From CAVSUB01 sp963730995 (GTDB lineage Bacteria; Acidobacteriota; Vicinamibacteria; Vicinamibacterales; 2-12-FULL-66-21), in contig CAVSUB010000001.1 in assembly GCA_963730995.1 (NCBI GenBank), positions 1,302,001 through 1,366,000 of the forward strand: DNA of 64,000 bases, written 5' to 3'. The position numbers were made by a program, and so were the translations under genes. A model generated the notes under the pieces. The model was not told the origin of the DNA and searched no databases. It worked only from the letters and a program-made list of their open reading frames with translations. Below, piece after piece: positions 26,456-35,716 of the stretch. Each line of letters begins with the position of its first letter. Within the stretch, counting starts at the first letter, position 1.

Positions 26456-26543
26456 GTGTCCGCCAGGCTCCAAAACCCGGAGCGCAGACGGGCAGGGTCA
26501 AGCGGCGCATTGCGCCGCGCCATTGCAAGGCAGGAAAAGTACG

Positions 26544-26750
26544 ATGCGTATCACAGGCAAGGTCAAGTGGTTCAATAACGCCAAGGGTTACGGATTCATC
26601 GAACGCGACGGCGGCAGCGATGTGTTCGTCCACTTCTCGGCAGTCCAGGGCAACGGGTTCCGGACGCTCGAGGAGGGCCAGGCAGTGGAGTTCGAGATCG
26701 TTGACGGTCCGAAGGGCCCGCAAGCCGGCAACGTAACAAAAGTGAGCTAG
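26544..26750 (+). CDS. Cold-shock domain protein (CspA family)
   Basis: A 68-residue single OB-fold RNA/ssDNA-binding protein. RNP1 is KGYGFIE (residues 14-20) and RNP2 is DVFVHFSA (26-33), with KWFNNAKG before them. It starts at ATG 26544 after AGGAAA (26532-26537). Family members melt mRNA structure during cold shock or growth resumption. The long structured leader with an internal terminator suggests leader-level control. A GC hairpin (26765-26789) follows the stop. Confidence 0.96.
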   Translation: MRITGKVKWFNNAKGYGFIERDGGSDVFVHFSAVQGNGFRTLEEGQAVEFEIVDGPKGPQAGNVTKVS

Positions 26751-26764
26751 TCCCCGATACGGAA

Positions 26765-26789
26765 CCGGAGGCGCCGAACGCGCCTCCGG
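26765..26789. terminator. Hairpin between convergent csp and MXAN_5187-like gene
   Basis: A perfect 10-bp stem CCGGAGGCGC/GCGCCTCCGG with a 5-nt loop. It has no T-tract, so termination is plausible in both directions but unproven. Confidence 0.5.
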
Positions 26790-26800
26790 TCTCCGGTCGT

Positions 26801-27397
26801 TCACTCCTTGGTTCCTTTCATCCCGCGCACCGTAAAGTTCACTTTCCCGGCCTTCACGGCCACTCGAAACGCCACCTCGCCGCTGCCGCCCTCGCGGAGC
26901 TTCGTCACCTGCGACGACACCAGCGCCGCGAACTTGTGAAACGGGACCACCTCGTCGCCCGCGTGCCGGCGGGCGTCCATGAGTGAGTCGTAGAGGCCGC
27001 GCAGCTTGTCTATTTCGCGAACGGGATCCTTGAACGACGTCACGAGTACGACCTTGCTGTCTTTCTCGCCTGTTTTCGGCTGCGCCGGCTTCGTCGTTTT
27101 CGGGGCCGGCTGCGCGAACGGACCTGGCCGCCCCTCCTCCTTGGCCCGCATCGCCCGATCCCACAAATCGATCAGCGCCTGAAAGCGCGATTGGATCATC
27201 TCGAAGCGGAACCGATCGCTCGTCCCCGGAATCTGCCCACGGCTCCATCGCTTGATGGTCGCCTCGACGCGGCCGCGCGTTTCCCACGGCGGCCGCTTGA
27301 TGCGGCCCGCGAAGAACATCGTGTACTCCGCTTCGAGCCGTTTCAGATCGGCCGCGAGCGCCAGCAGGTCGCGCTGGATGTCGGTGAGCTCGGGCAT
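26801..27397 (-). CDS. Conserved hypothetical protein (MXAN_5187 C-terminal-like)
   Basis: 198 residues, soluble. The N-terminal half (LKRLEAEYTMFFAGRIKRPPWETRGRVEA and RFRFEMIQSRFQALIDLWDRAM) is helical and resembles proteins of the MXAN_5187 family seen in myxobacteria and acidobacteria. A Pro/Lys/Thr linker (~95-115) leads to a second conserved block with FHKFAALVSSQVTKLREGG and AFRVAVKAGKVNFTVRGMKG. Function is unknown. It is followed upstream by the next hypothetical gene on the same strand. Confidence 0.7.
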   Translation of the reverse strand: MPELTDIQRDLLALAADLKRLEAEYTMFFAGRIKRPPWETRGRVEATIKRWSRGQIPGTSDRFRFEMIQSRFQALIDLWDRAMRAKEEGRPGPFAQPAPKTTKPAQPKTGEKDSKVVLVTSFKDPVREIDKLRGLYDSLMDARRHAGDEVVPFHKFAALVSSQVTKLREGGSGEVAFRVAVKAGKVNFTVRGMKGTKE

Positions 27398-27408
27398 GGG
27401 GGAGTCGG

Positions 27409-27480
27409 ACGGTTCTCGGGTTCTAGGGTTCTAGGGTTCTAGGGTTCTAAAGGTTCCAGAGGTTCTAGAGGTTCCCCAGG
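27409..27480. repeat. GTTCTAGG / GGTTCCAGA tandem words
   Basis: Three to four perfect 8-bp copies of GTTCTAGG grade into 9-bp GGTTCCAGA-type words. The latter are the family seen at 46661 and 55823. The array fills the space between the two hypothetical genes. Confidence 0.8.
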
Positions 27481-27488
27481 TTCTGAAG

Positions 27489-28004
27489 TCATCGGATCAG
27501 GAACCAGAAGAGCGGGAGCCACAACTCGCGCGCATAGGGTACTGGGCGATCGTCGATCAAGACGTCGGTTCCGTCGAAGCGGCCGACAATCTCGAAGAGG
27601 TCTCTGAGCTGTGGGGCATCCTTCGAATAGAAACGGGCACGGTACCGGCGCCTTGGCGGCGTGCCGATCTCGAGGAGTTCGGCCGAGGCGCGGGCGAGGC
27701 CGAGCGCGCGTTCGAAATCCGGACCATCGAAATCCGGGAACTCGAGCGATACCGAGAACGGCCGGCGCGGCGTCCCGAAGAGGGCTTCGGCCAGCTCGGG
27801 ATCCAGCCGCGCGAGCTCTTCGTCGGTCGGCTGCTCCGGAAGATCGAGGTACGGCCAGAACCGCTCGACCGGCCTGTAGTCTGGAACATCGACGGCCGGC
27901 GGCGTGTTGTCGTCCACCTTCGCGGTCCCCGCTACGGCGGACAAGTCGTTCCCGCTTCGCGCTGCGGAGGACAAGTCGGACGCTGAAGGCTCGGCAGGTT
28001 TCAT
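27489..28004 (-). CDS. Hypothetical protein
   Basis: 171 residues from ATG 28004 (MKPAEPSASD...). The first ~55 residues are low complexity. The rest looks globular, with a repeated FPDFDGPDFERAL and RPVPYARELWLPLFWFLIR at the very C-terminus, which is strongly hydrophobic/aromatic. I do not recognise a family. It is divergent from selA with about 110 bp between the starts. Confidence 0.6.
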   Translation of the reverse strand: MKPAEPSASDLSSAARSGNDLSAVAGTAKVDDNTPPAVDVPDYRPVERFWPYLDLPEQPTDEELARLDPELAEALFGTPRRPFSVSLEFPDFDGPDFERALGLARASAELLEIGTPPRRRYRARFYSKDAPQLRDLFEIVGRFDGTDVLIDDRPVPYARELWLPLFWFLIR

Positions 28005-28116
28005 TCGATGAAGCGCGCTGAGCCGCGCGCAAACGGTGATGGTATCCTGAAAAAACGGACCTGCCAAGCACACGGCAGCAGACACCCAACACGGGCGATT
28101 GGACGGTTCAACAGGA

Positions 28117-29508
28117 GTGACCACCCCTCGCGACATCCCCTCGGTCGAACAGCTTCGGCAGCGCCCGCTGCTTCGGGAGCTCGAGATCCGCTACGGCCAC
28201 GAGGCCATCATCCGGGCGTTGCGCGCAGAAGCTGATTCGGTTCGTGGACGGATTCTGGAGGGCGGAGCACCGTCAGATATCGCGGCCGAGATCGAAGCGG
28301 CAGTTCCGGCACGCCTGCAGCGGGAGTGCGCGCCGTCGCTGGTGAAAGTCATCAACGCGACTGGCGTGATCGTCCACACGAACCTGGGACGCGCTCCGCT
28401 GTCCGAGGCTGCCATCGCACACATGGCTGGCATCGCAGGCGGGTACACCAACCTCGAATACGATCTCGAGCGCGGCGCGCGCGGCCATCGCGACCAGCAC
28501 GCTCAACGGCTACTCTGCCGCCTCACCGGCGCGGACGCTGCGGTCGTCGTGAACAACAACGCCGCCGCCACGCTGATCGCGCTTGCGGCCCTCGGCTATG
28601 GCCGCGAAGTGCTGATCTCGCGGGGAGAGCTCGTCGAAATAGGCGGTGGCTTCCGGGTGCCGGACGTCATGGTGCAGTCGGGGGCACGCCTCCGGGAGGT
28701 CGGCACCACGAACCGTACCCGGCTGTCCGACTACGCGGCCGCCGCTTCCGAAAAGACAGCCGCCATCCTCCGGGTGCATCCATCCAACTTCAAGATCGAG
28801 GGATTCACCGAGCGCCCGGCCCTCGGCGAGCTCGTGGGCCTCGGGCGCCGGCTGAATGTACCGGTCGTGGAGGACCTCGGCAGCGGCTATCTCCGATTTG
28901 CGCCGAGCGTCGAGGCGCTGCGGGAGGAGCCGGACGTCAGGGCCAGTGTTGCCGCGGGCACGGACCTCGTCCTGTTCAGCGGCGACAAGCTGCTTGGCGG
29001 CCCACAGGCCGGCATCATCGTTGGCAGGACCGAGCCTGTCGCGGCAGTACGGCGGCATCCGCTGATGCGTGCGCTGCGCGTCGACAAGCTGACGTGTGCC
29101 GCGCTGGAAGGCACGCTCGGAGAGCTCGTCGCCGGTCGCGCGGCCGAGACGGTGCCGGTCACGGCAATGATTGCCCTCTCGTCAGAGTCGATCGGCCGCC
29201 GTGCCGAGGCGCTGGCGGCGCGATTGGCGTCATCAGGGGTTCGCTCGGAGATCGTCGATGGCTACTCCACGATAGGAGGCGGCAGCGCACCGGGATCCGC
29301 GCTGCCGACGCGCCTCATCGCGCTCGATTCCCATCGCGCGCCGGCAACCGCGGTCGAAGCCGCGCTCCGCCGCGCGGCCCCTCCGGTCATCGCCCGCATC
29401 GAGGACGGGCGCGTCGTGCTCGATCTACGCACGATCCCGCCCGGCGAGGACGAATTGCTGGGCACGCTCGTCGTATCCGCCGTCACCGAGTTCGACTCAA
29501 CGCCCTGA
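28117..29508 (+). CDS. selA: L-seryl-tRNA(Sec) selenium transferase SelA
   Basis: A PLP enzyme that converts Ser-tRNA(Sec) to Sec-tRNA(Sec) using selenophosphate. About 463 residues. It has the N-terminal SVEQLRQRPLLRELEIRYG, INATGVIVHTNLGRAPLS, VNNNAAATL and the PLP lysine in FSGDKLLGGPQAGIIVG. The start is uncertain: GTG 28117 has AGGA directly against it, and a TTG lies six codons upstream. No selB, selD or tRNA-Sec gene is visible nearby, so the selenocysteine system must be split in this genome. Confidence 0.93.
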   Translation: MTTPRDIPSVEQLRQRPLLRELEIRYGHEAIIRALRAEADSVRGRILEGGAPSDIAAEIEAAVPARLQRECAPSLVKVINATGVIVHTNLGRAPLSEAAIAHMAGIAGGYTNLEYDLERGARGHRDQHAQRLLCRLTGADAAVVVNNNAAATLIALAALGYGREVLISRGELVEIGGGFRVPDVMVQSGARLREVGTTNRTRLSDYAAAASEKTAAILRVHPSNFKIEGFTERPALGELVGLGRRLNVPVVEDLGSGYLRFAPSVEALREEPDVRASVAAGTDLVLFSGDKLLGGPQAGIIVGRTEPVAAVRRHPLMRALRVDKLTCAALEGTLGELVAGRAAETVPVTAMIALSSESIGRRAEALAARLASSGVRSEIVDGYSTIGGGSAPGSALPTRLIALDSHRAPATAVEAALRRAAPPVIARIEDGRVVLDLRTIPPGEDELLGTLVVSAVTEFDSTP

Positions 29509-29602
29509 CTTCGTACCCGCGACGGTGGTGCTCGGCCGAGACGATCGTCGCGATCGACCGGACCCGCACCAAGCGCGCTACGCGCTAGGGACACCTTAAT
29601 TG

Positions 29603-29660
29603 GGTAGCTCTCAGCTATCAGCTCTCAGCTGTCAGCTGATGGCTGATGGCTGATGCGGCT
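29603..29660. repeat. CAGCTCT / TGGCTGA word array between convergent selA and nuoN
   Basis: About eight 7-bp words (CAGCTAT, CAGCTCT, CAGCTGT, TGGCTGA). Its AGCT cores can fold into hairpins; it may serve as a convergent terminator. No gene is seen in 29509-29718. Confidence 0.75.
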
Positions 29661-29718
29661 GGCAGCTTCATGGAATTCACACGCGACTCAGGTGAATTCC
29701 CGGTCTAGGCAGGAGGGT

Positions 29719-31147
29719 TCAGAAAATCGTCGCGATCGAGTCGAGCGCGAGGTCGATCACTCTCGTCGGCAGGACACCGAGGTACAACACCGCCGCCGTC
29801 GCGAGCAGCAGGCCGGCAAGCGCCACGCCGGGCACGCGCGGACGCGCTATCTCGCTCCCCTCAGTCATGTACATCATGACGACGATGCGGAGATAGAAGA
29901 AGACCGAGACCACGCTCGTCAGGACGCCGATGATCGCCAGCCCGTAGTACCTGGCGCTCTACGGCGGCCGCGAAGATGTACCACTTGCCGATGAAGCCTG
30001 CCGTCGGCGGAAATCCACCCAGCGAGAGCAGGAACAGCGTCATGAGACCCGCAAGGCCTGGCCGCGATTTCCAGAGCCCCGCAAAGTCACGCAGCTCGTC
30101 GTGCTCGTTCTGCGGCGTGCCCAGAAGAGCCACGATGCCGAGCGCGCCGAGGTTCGTGATGGCGTAGGCCAGCAGGTAGAACAGCACCGCGGCCTTCCCG
30201 GTCGCCGTCGTCGCAATGATCCCGAGCAGCAGGTAGCCTGCGTGCGCGATGCTCGAATAGGCGAGCATCCGCTTGATGTTCGTCTGCACTACGCCCACGA
30301 CCGTCCCGAGGATCATCGTGGCGGCGGCAATCACGGAGAGAACGGGAATCCAATCCGCCTTGAGCGGCTCGAGCGGCGCCAGGAACACGCGCACGAACGC
30401 GGCGAACGCCGCCGCCTTGACCCCCGTCGACATGAAGGCCGTGACGATGGTCGGCGCGCCTTCGTACGCATCCGGCGTCCACATGTGGAACGGCACCGCG
30501 GACACTTTGAACGCGAAGCCCACCGCGAGAAGACCCACCGCGAGCAGCGCCAGCGTCGGCGGCGCGCCCTGCGCGGAGAAGGCGGTGCCGATCTGCTCGA
30601 GACGAGTCGATCCGGAGACCGCAAACGCGAACGCGATGCCGTAGAGGAAGAACGCGCTCGAGAACGCACCGAGGAGGAAGTACTTGAACGCCGCCTCCGC
30701 GCCCGTCGCGCTCGCCCGGCGAAGGCCGGTCAGGACGTACACCGACAACGAGAGCACTTCCAGCGCGAGGAAGATGACCAGCAGGTCCGTCGCGGCGGCC
30801 ATCAGCATCATTCCGCTGAGGCCGAAGAGCGTCAGCGCATAGAACTCGCCGGGCGGCAGCCCTTCCCGCTCCACCACCTCCGTCGAGAACAGCATGGTCA
30901 GGATGCCGACGACGCAGAGGATCAGGTTGATGAAGAGCGCGAAGTTGTCGGACCGTACGACGCCGAAGCTGCGGGCGTCCGTGTCCCACAGCATCACGGA
31001 GGAGACCGCGGCGCCCACGAGACCGATCAGCCCGAGCCCGAAGAGCGGCATGCGCTCGCCCGGCTGGCGGAAGGCCTCGGCGAGCATTGCGGCAATCGCG
31101 GCCAGCATGACGCTGACCATGGGAATGATGGCAACGTAGTCACTCAT
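29719..31147 (-). CDS. nuoN: NADH-quinone oxidoreductase subunit N, frameshifted near the C-terminus
   Basis: An antiporter-like membrane subunit of complex I, about 476 residues after correction. The main frame from ATG 31147 covers helices with MMLMAAATDLLVIFLALE, FKVSAVPFHMWTPDAYEGAP and MLAYSSIAHAGYLLLG. After FIGKWYIFAAAV the frame breaks near 29952. One inserted base (GAGCGC-C-AGG) explains it. The other frame resumes YYGLAIIGVLTSVVSVFFYL and ends at 29719. It is the last gene of the nuo operon; its ATG overlaps nuoM by 8 bp. Confidence 0.92.
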
Positions 31148-32735
31148 GATTGTCGGCGCTCGGCGTCCGGCGTTCCGGGGAAGCGGCCCGCGCGACCGGC
31201 GCCGGCGTGTTCGTAGGCTGTGGCCGATCGTTCGAGACGCGCGCCGGCTTGAACCCCGAGATGCGCTCGACGACGCGGGATACGGCAGGCGCCGTCGGCC
31301 GCAGGAAAAAGCCGGGGACGACGCCCATCACGATCGCCATGGCGATCGTTGGAATCATCTGCGCCCACTCGCGCGGCGCGAGGTCGGGGAGCGATCGGTT
31401 TTTCTCGTTTGTAATAGGGCCGTAGTTGACCCGCTGGAACATCCAGAGCATGTAGACGGCCGACAGAATCACGCCGGACGCGGCGAACGCGGTCAGCTGC
31501 GGGTGCCAGCGGAAAGCGCCGATCAGGATCAGGAACTCGCCAACGAATCCGTTCATCCCCGGCAGCGCGATTGACGACAGCGTCACGAGCAGGAACGCCG
31601 CGACGAATCGAGGAGCGACGCCCTTCAGCCCGCCGAACTCCGAAATGAGGCGCGTGTGCCGGCGATCCGAGAGCATGCCGACGAGCATGAAGAGCCCGCC
31701 GGTGCTGACCCCGTGGTTCAGCATCTGGTAGAGGGCGCCCTGCACTCCTTGCACGTTCATCGCACACAGCCCGAGGACGACGAACCCCAGGTGGCTCACG
31801 CTCGAATAGGCCACCAGCTTCTTCATGTCCGGCTGGACCATCGCGACGAGCGCGCCGTAGATGATGCCGACGACCGCCAGCAGGCCGATGAACGGCGCGA
31901 AGGTGTGGGCGGCATCGGGGAAGAGCGGAAACGCGAAGCGAAGCAGGCCGTACGTCCCCATCTTCAGCATGACGCCGGCGAGGATGACGGAGCCGGCTGT
32001 TGGTGCCTCGACGTGCGCATCCGGCAGCCAGGTGTGGAACGGGAAAAGAGGGACCTTGATCAGGAACGCCAGCGCGAATGCCAGGAAGAACCAGCTCTGG
32101 GTCTGCGCCGACAACTGGACGTTGTACAGATCCAGCAGGTTGAAGCTGGGAGAGCCGGTCACTTCCTGATGCGCCCAGGCCAGCCCGATGATGGCGATGA
32201 GCATCAGGACGCTCCCGGCCATCGTGTACAGGATGAACTTGACCGCGGCGTAGATCCGTCGCTCGTAGCCCCAGACCCCGATGAGGAAGTACATCGGGAT
32301 GAGCATCGCGTCCCAGAAGATGTAGAAGAGGAAGAGATCGATCGAGGCGAACACGCCCAGCATCGCCGTCTCGAGAGCGAGCATGAAGAACGAAAACGCC
32401 TTGACGCTCTTATGGACCGATTCCCACGAAGAGAGCAGCGCGAGCGGTGTCAGGAAGCCTGTCAGGACGATCAGCAGCAGGCTGATGCCGTCCACGCCCA
32501 GGTAGTACTGGATGCCGAACACCGGAATCCATGCGTGGCGCTCTTCGAACTGGTAGGCGGCGACAGTCGGGTCGAACCGCCACCAGAGAACGAGCGTTGC
32601 GACGAACGTCACCAGCGACGTCGCGAGCGCGATCGTCCGCACGAGCGATTCGCGCTCGTGATTGTCGCCGCGACCTCCCGCGAACAACACGATCAGACCG
32701 CCGACCAGCGGCAAGAAAATGATGAAGGACAGCAT
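31140..32735 (-). CDS. nuoM: NADH-quinone oxidoreductase subunit M
   Basis: 531 residues from ATG 32735, about 14 hydrophobic helices. It is a proton-pumping antiporter-like subunit. Conserved features are LLIVLTGFLTPL, an essential-type Glu in ALETAMLGVF, FPFHTWLPDAHVEAPTAGSV and KKLVAYSSVSHLGFV. The longer upstream open frame overlaps nuoL and is not used. The C-terminus is Pro/Arg-rich. Confidence 0.95.
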   Translation of the reverse strand: MLSFIIFLPLVGGLIVLFAGGRGDNHERESLVRTIALATSLVTFVATLVLWWRFDPTVAAYQFEERHAWIPVFGIQYYLGVDGISLLLIVLTGFLTPLALLSSWESVHKSVKAFSFFMLALETAMLGVFASIDLFLFYIFWDAMLIPMYFLIGVWGYERRIYAAVKFILYTMAGSVLMLIAIIGLAWAHQEVTGSPSFNLLDLYNVQLSAQTQSWFFLAFALAFLIKVPLFPFHTWLPDAHVEAPTAGSVILAGVMLKMGTYGLLRFAFPLFPDAAHTFAPFIGLLAVVGIIYGALVAMVQPDMKKLVAYSSVSHLGFVVLGLCAMNVQGVQGALYQMLNHGVSTGGLFMLVGMLSDRRHTRLISEFGGLKGVAPRFVAAFLLVTLSSIALPGMNGFVGEFLILIGAFRWHPQLTAFAASGVILSAVYMLWMFQRVNYGPITNEKNRSLPDLAPREWAQMIPTIAMAIVMGVVPGFFLRPTAPAVSRVVERISGFKPARVSNDRPQPTNTPAPVARAASPERRTPSADNHE

Positions 32736-32805
32736 GGTCAGCGTGCCGCGGGTGGAGCAGAAGTCGTCAGCATCATTGCGATCAGTATCTTCACCGTGCC
32801 CGGAC

Positions 32806-34896
32806 TCAAATCCACAGGTACCACCCAAGGATCAGCGCCGTGCCCAGAAACAATCCGGCTGCGTAGGTGCGCACGGAGCCTGTCTGGAGACGCCTCAAGC
32901 CTGAGCTGCCCGCGCGCACGAGCGCTCCGACGCCATTGACGGTCCCGTCGATCAGTCCGACATCGACACCTTTCCACAGCACGCCGGTCGAGAGCAGCTT
33001 GATCGGCTGAACGATGGCGGCGTCGTAGAGCTCGTCGATGTTGTACTTGTTCAAGAGAAGCCGATAGACGCCACCGAACTGCCGCGCGAGGCCGTCGGCG
33101 GCGCTGCGGTTCATCACCCAGAAGTACCACGCGAGACCAATCCCGGCGAACGCGACGCCGGTCGACACCGCCATGAGCGTCAGCTCGGTCCCGGTGTCTT
33201 CAGGGGCGTGTTCGGACGCCTGCGCGCCCGGTTCGCCAGGACGCGGCTCGGCCTGCGTCGAGACCGGTTGAATCGCCGGATCACCTGCGACCGCGGCGGT
33301 CCGCGACGGTGCCGAGGCACTTGCTTCGAAGCTGGGCTCGAGGAACGACTCGATCTCGTTGCTCCCGTGCAGGGCGTGCGGAACGCCGACGTAGCCGGCG
33401 AGCACGGAACCCACCGCGAGGACAATCAAGGGAAGCGCCATCGACCACGGAGCTTCGTGCGGGTCATGACTGCCGTGCCCGCCGTGCCCGTGGCTGTCGT
33501 GAGCGCCATGGCCGTGACCGGCGGCGGCCGCCGCATCAGCATGCGCAGGGGCCGGAGCGTCGTGACGCCGTTCTCCGTGGAAGGTCAGGAACACCAGCCG
33601 GAACATGTACGTCGCCGTCAGCAACGACGTCAGGACGCCGATGCCCCACAGGAGCGTGCGACCGCTGCTGAATGTCTTGAAGAGGATCTCGTCCTTGCTG
33701 AAGAAGCCGGAGAGAAGGGGAAACCCGGCGATCGCCAGCGCGCCGATCAGGAACGTCCAATACGTGATCGGCAGGTATTTCTTGAGGCCTCCCATGTTCC
33801 GCAGGTCCTGCTCGCCGGCCAGTGCATGGATCACCGACCCGGATCCGAGGAAGAGCAGCGCCTTGAAGAACGCATGGGTGTAGAGATGGAAGATGCCCGC
33901 GGCGTACGCGCCGACGCCCATGGCCAGGAACATGTACCCGAGCTGCGACACGGTCGAGTACGCGAGCACGCGTTTGATGTCGTTCTGCACGAGGCCGATC
34001 GTGCCGGCCATCAACGCCGTGGCGGCACCGATGCCCGCGACGACCGCCAGCGTCTGCGGTGCGTGCGTGAAGAGCACGGCGCTCCGGCCGATCATGTACA
34101 CACCCGCCGTCACCATCGTCGCCGCGTGGATCAGCGCGGAGACGGGTGTGGGGCCTTCCATGGCGTCCGGCAACCAGACGTAGAGCGGAATCTGCGCCGA
34201 CTTGCCTGTCGCGCCGACGAACATCAGCAGTGTCGCAATCGTGAGGACGCCCCAGCCGGTCGTCTCGATCGCACGGCCGGAAGCGGCCACCGCGAGCTGC
34301 TGGAAATCGAGAGTGCCGAACGTCGCGAAGAGCAGCAGCATCGCCAGCATGAAGCCGAAGTCGCCGATCCGATTGACGACGAACGCCTTCTTGCCCGCGT
34401 CAGCCGCCGACTTCTTGGTGAACCAGAAGCCGATGAGGAGATAGGAGCAGAGCCCCACGCCCTCCCAGCCAACGAACATCACCGGCAGGCTCGCGCCGAG
34501 CACGAGCACGAGCATGAACGACGCGAACAGGTTCAGATAGGAGAAGTACCGCGCGTACTCGCTGTCGGACTCCTCGTGCATGTAGCCGGTCGAGTAGATG
34601 TGGATCAGGGATCCGATGCCCGTCACGACGAGGATCATGAGCGAGGACAGCGGATCCAGATAGAGCTCGAACGGGATCTGCAGGTCGCCCGACGGCAGCC
34701 ACGTGAACACGACCTGGCGGACCGCGTGCTCCCCCGCCGCCGGGTGCATGCCGAGAACCGCGGTCAGCGAGACGACGAACGACGCGATGATCGCGAGACA
34801 GGCAATGCCGCCGGAGATCGACTTCGTCAATCGACGCCCGAACGAGGCGTTGACGAGGAAGCCGAAGAACGGAAGGAGCGGAATCAGCAGCAGCAT
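32806..34896 (-). CDS. nuoL: NADH-quinone oxidoreductase subunit L, with a His-rich loop
   Basis: 696 residues, the largest antiporter-like subunit with about 16 helices and the lateral helix. It has VGWEGVGLCSYLLIGFWF, PLYVWLPDAMEGPTPVSALI and KRVLAYSTVSQLGYM. Between residues ~445 and ~485 a loop contains about a dozen histidines in HGHGAHDSHGHGGHGSHDPH-like sequence, which E. coli NuoL lacks. A second Pro/Ala/Glu-rich linker follows around 535-575. It starts at ATG 34896, one base after the nuoK stop. Confidence 0.95.
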   Translation of the reverse strand: MLLLIPLLPFFGFLVNASFGRRLTKSISGGIACLAIIASFVVSLTAVLGMHPAAGEHAVRQVVFTWLPSGDLQIPFELYLDPLSSLMILVVTGIGSLIHIYSTGYMHEESDSEYARYFSYLNLFASFMLVLVLGASLPVMFVGWEGVGLCSYLLIGFWFTKKSAADAGKKAFVVNRIGDFGFMLAMLLLFATFGTLDFQQLAVAASGRAIETTGWGVLTIATLLMFVGATGKSAQIPLYVWLPDAMEGPTPVSALIHAATMVTAGVYMIGRSAVLFTHAPQTLAVVAGIGAATALMAGTIGLVQNDIKRVLAYSTVSQLGYMFLAMGVGAYAAGIFHLYTHAFFKALLFLGSGSVIHALAGEQDLRNMGGLKKYLPITYWTFLIGALAIAGFPLLSGFFSKDEILFKTFSSGRTLLWGIGVLTSLLTATYMFRLVFLTFHGERRHDAPAPAHADAAAAAGHGHGAHDSHGHGGHGSHDPHEAPWSMALPLIVLAVGSVLAGYVGVPHALHGSNEIESFLEPSFEASASAPSRTAAVAGDPAIQPVSTQAEPRPGEPGAQASEHAPEDTGTELTLMAVSTGVAFAGIGLAWYFWVMNRSAADGLARQFGGVYRLLLNKYNIDELYDAAIVQPIKLLSTGVLWKGVDVGLIDGTVNGVGALVRAGSSGLRRLQTGSVRTYAAGLFLGTALILGWYLWI

Positions 34897-34897
34897 G

Positions 34898-35200
34898 TCA
34901 CCACTTCAGGGCCGTATACGCGTCGGGGCTGAGCGTCTCGCGATGGCGGAAGAGAGCGATGACGAGCGCCAGGCCGACAGCCGCTTCAGCCGCCGCAACC
35001 GTCATGACAAAGAACACGATGATCTGCCCGTCGACGGTGCCGAGATACCGGCCCACCGCGACGAAGGTCAGGTTGACCGCGTTCAGCATGATCTCGACCG
35101 ACAGCAGCACGGTAATGAGGTTCCGGCGGAGGAACACGCCGGCCGTGCCGATGGCGAACAGGATCGCCGAGAGCACCAGATAGTAATTGAGCGGCACCAT
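34898..35200 (-). CDS. nuoK: NADH-quinone oxidoreductase subunit K
   Basis: 100 residues with three transmembrane helices. The conserved membrane glutamates are in LLSVEIMLNAVNL and AAAEAAVGLALV. ATG 35200 follows the nuoJ stop by one base. Normal family length. Confidence 0.96.
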   Translation of the reverse strand: MVPLNYYLVLSAILFAIGTAGVFLRRNLITVLLSVEIMLNAVNLTFVAVGRYLGTVDGQIIVFFVMTVAAAEAAVGLALVIALFRHRETLSPDAYTALKW

Positions 35201-35201
35201 G

Positions 35202-35714
35202 TCAGTGGTGTTCCCTCCTCGCGAGAACGACGGCGCCGACCATCGACACCAGAATCAGAATCGAGGTCACTTCGAACGCGAACGCGTATTTCGTGAAGAG
35301 TGCCTGGCCGATGTTGGTCACCGAGCTCACCGACCCTGCCTGTTCGGGCCGGAAGAAACCGCCGACGTCCGACAGGGCCCAGACGATCTCGACGCCCAGC
35401 GCTACCGAGAGGACTGCGAGCCACTTGACGGCCGACGGTCCCAGGAAGCCCGACAACGATGGGGGCGCCGGCTCCTCGCGCGGCACGTTCAGCAGCATGA
35501 CAACGAAGAGGAAGAGCACCATGATCGCACCGGCGTAGATGATGATCTGCGTCACGGCGGTGAACGGCGCGTCGAGGATCACGTAGAGCCCGGCGAGCGC
35601 GCCGAACGACGCGATGAGCAGCATCACGCTGTGCATCGGATTGCGCTGCCCGATCACGCCAAGCGATGTGACGACGGCGATGACGGCAAAAACGTAGAAG
35701 GCCCAGATGGTCAT
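35202..35714 (-). CDS. nuoJ: NADH-quinone oxidoreductase subunit J
   Basis: 170 residues from ATG 35714, five hydrophobic helices. Family blocks are NPMHSVMLLIASFGALAGLYV and QIIIYAGAIMVLFLFVVMLLN. It directly follows nuoH (2-bp gap); nuoI, which normally lies between H and J, is absent. A much longer frame upstream overlaps nuoH and was rejected. Confidence 0.95.
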   Translation of the reverse strand: MTIWAFYVFAVIAVVTSLGVIGQRNPMHSVMLLIASFGALAGLYVILDAPFTAVTQIIIYAGAIMVLFLFVVMLLNVPREEPAPPSLSGFLGPSAVKWLAVLSVALGVEIVWALSDVGGFFRPEQAGSVSSVTNIGQALFTKYAFAFEVTSILILVSMVGAVVLARREHH

Positions 35715-35716
35715 AG

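Noticed and set aside
28326..29588. 420-codon frame overlapping selA on the same strand
   Set aside because: Low-complexity Arg/Ala/Gly sequence; selA motifs lie in the other frame.
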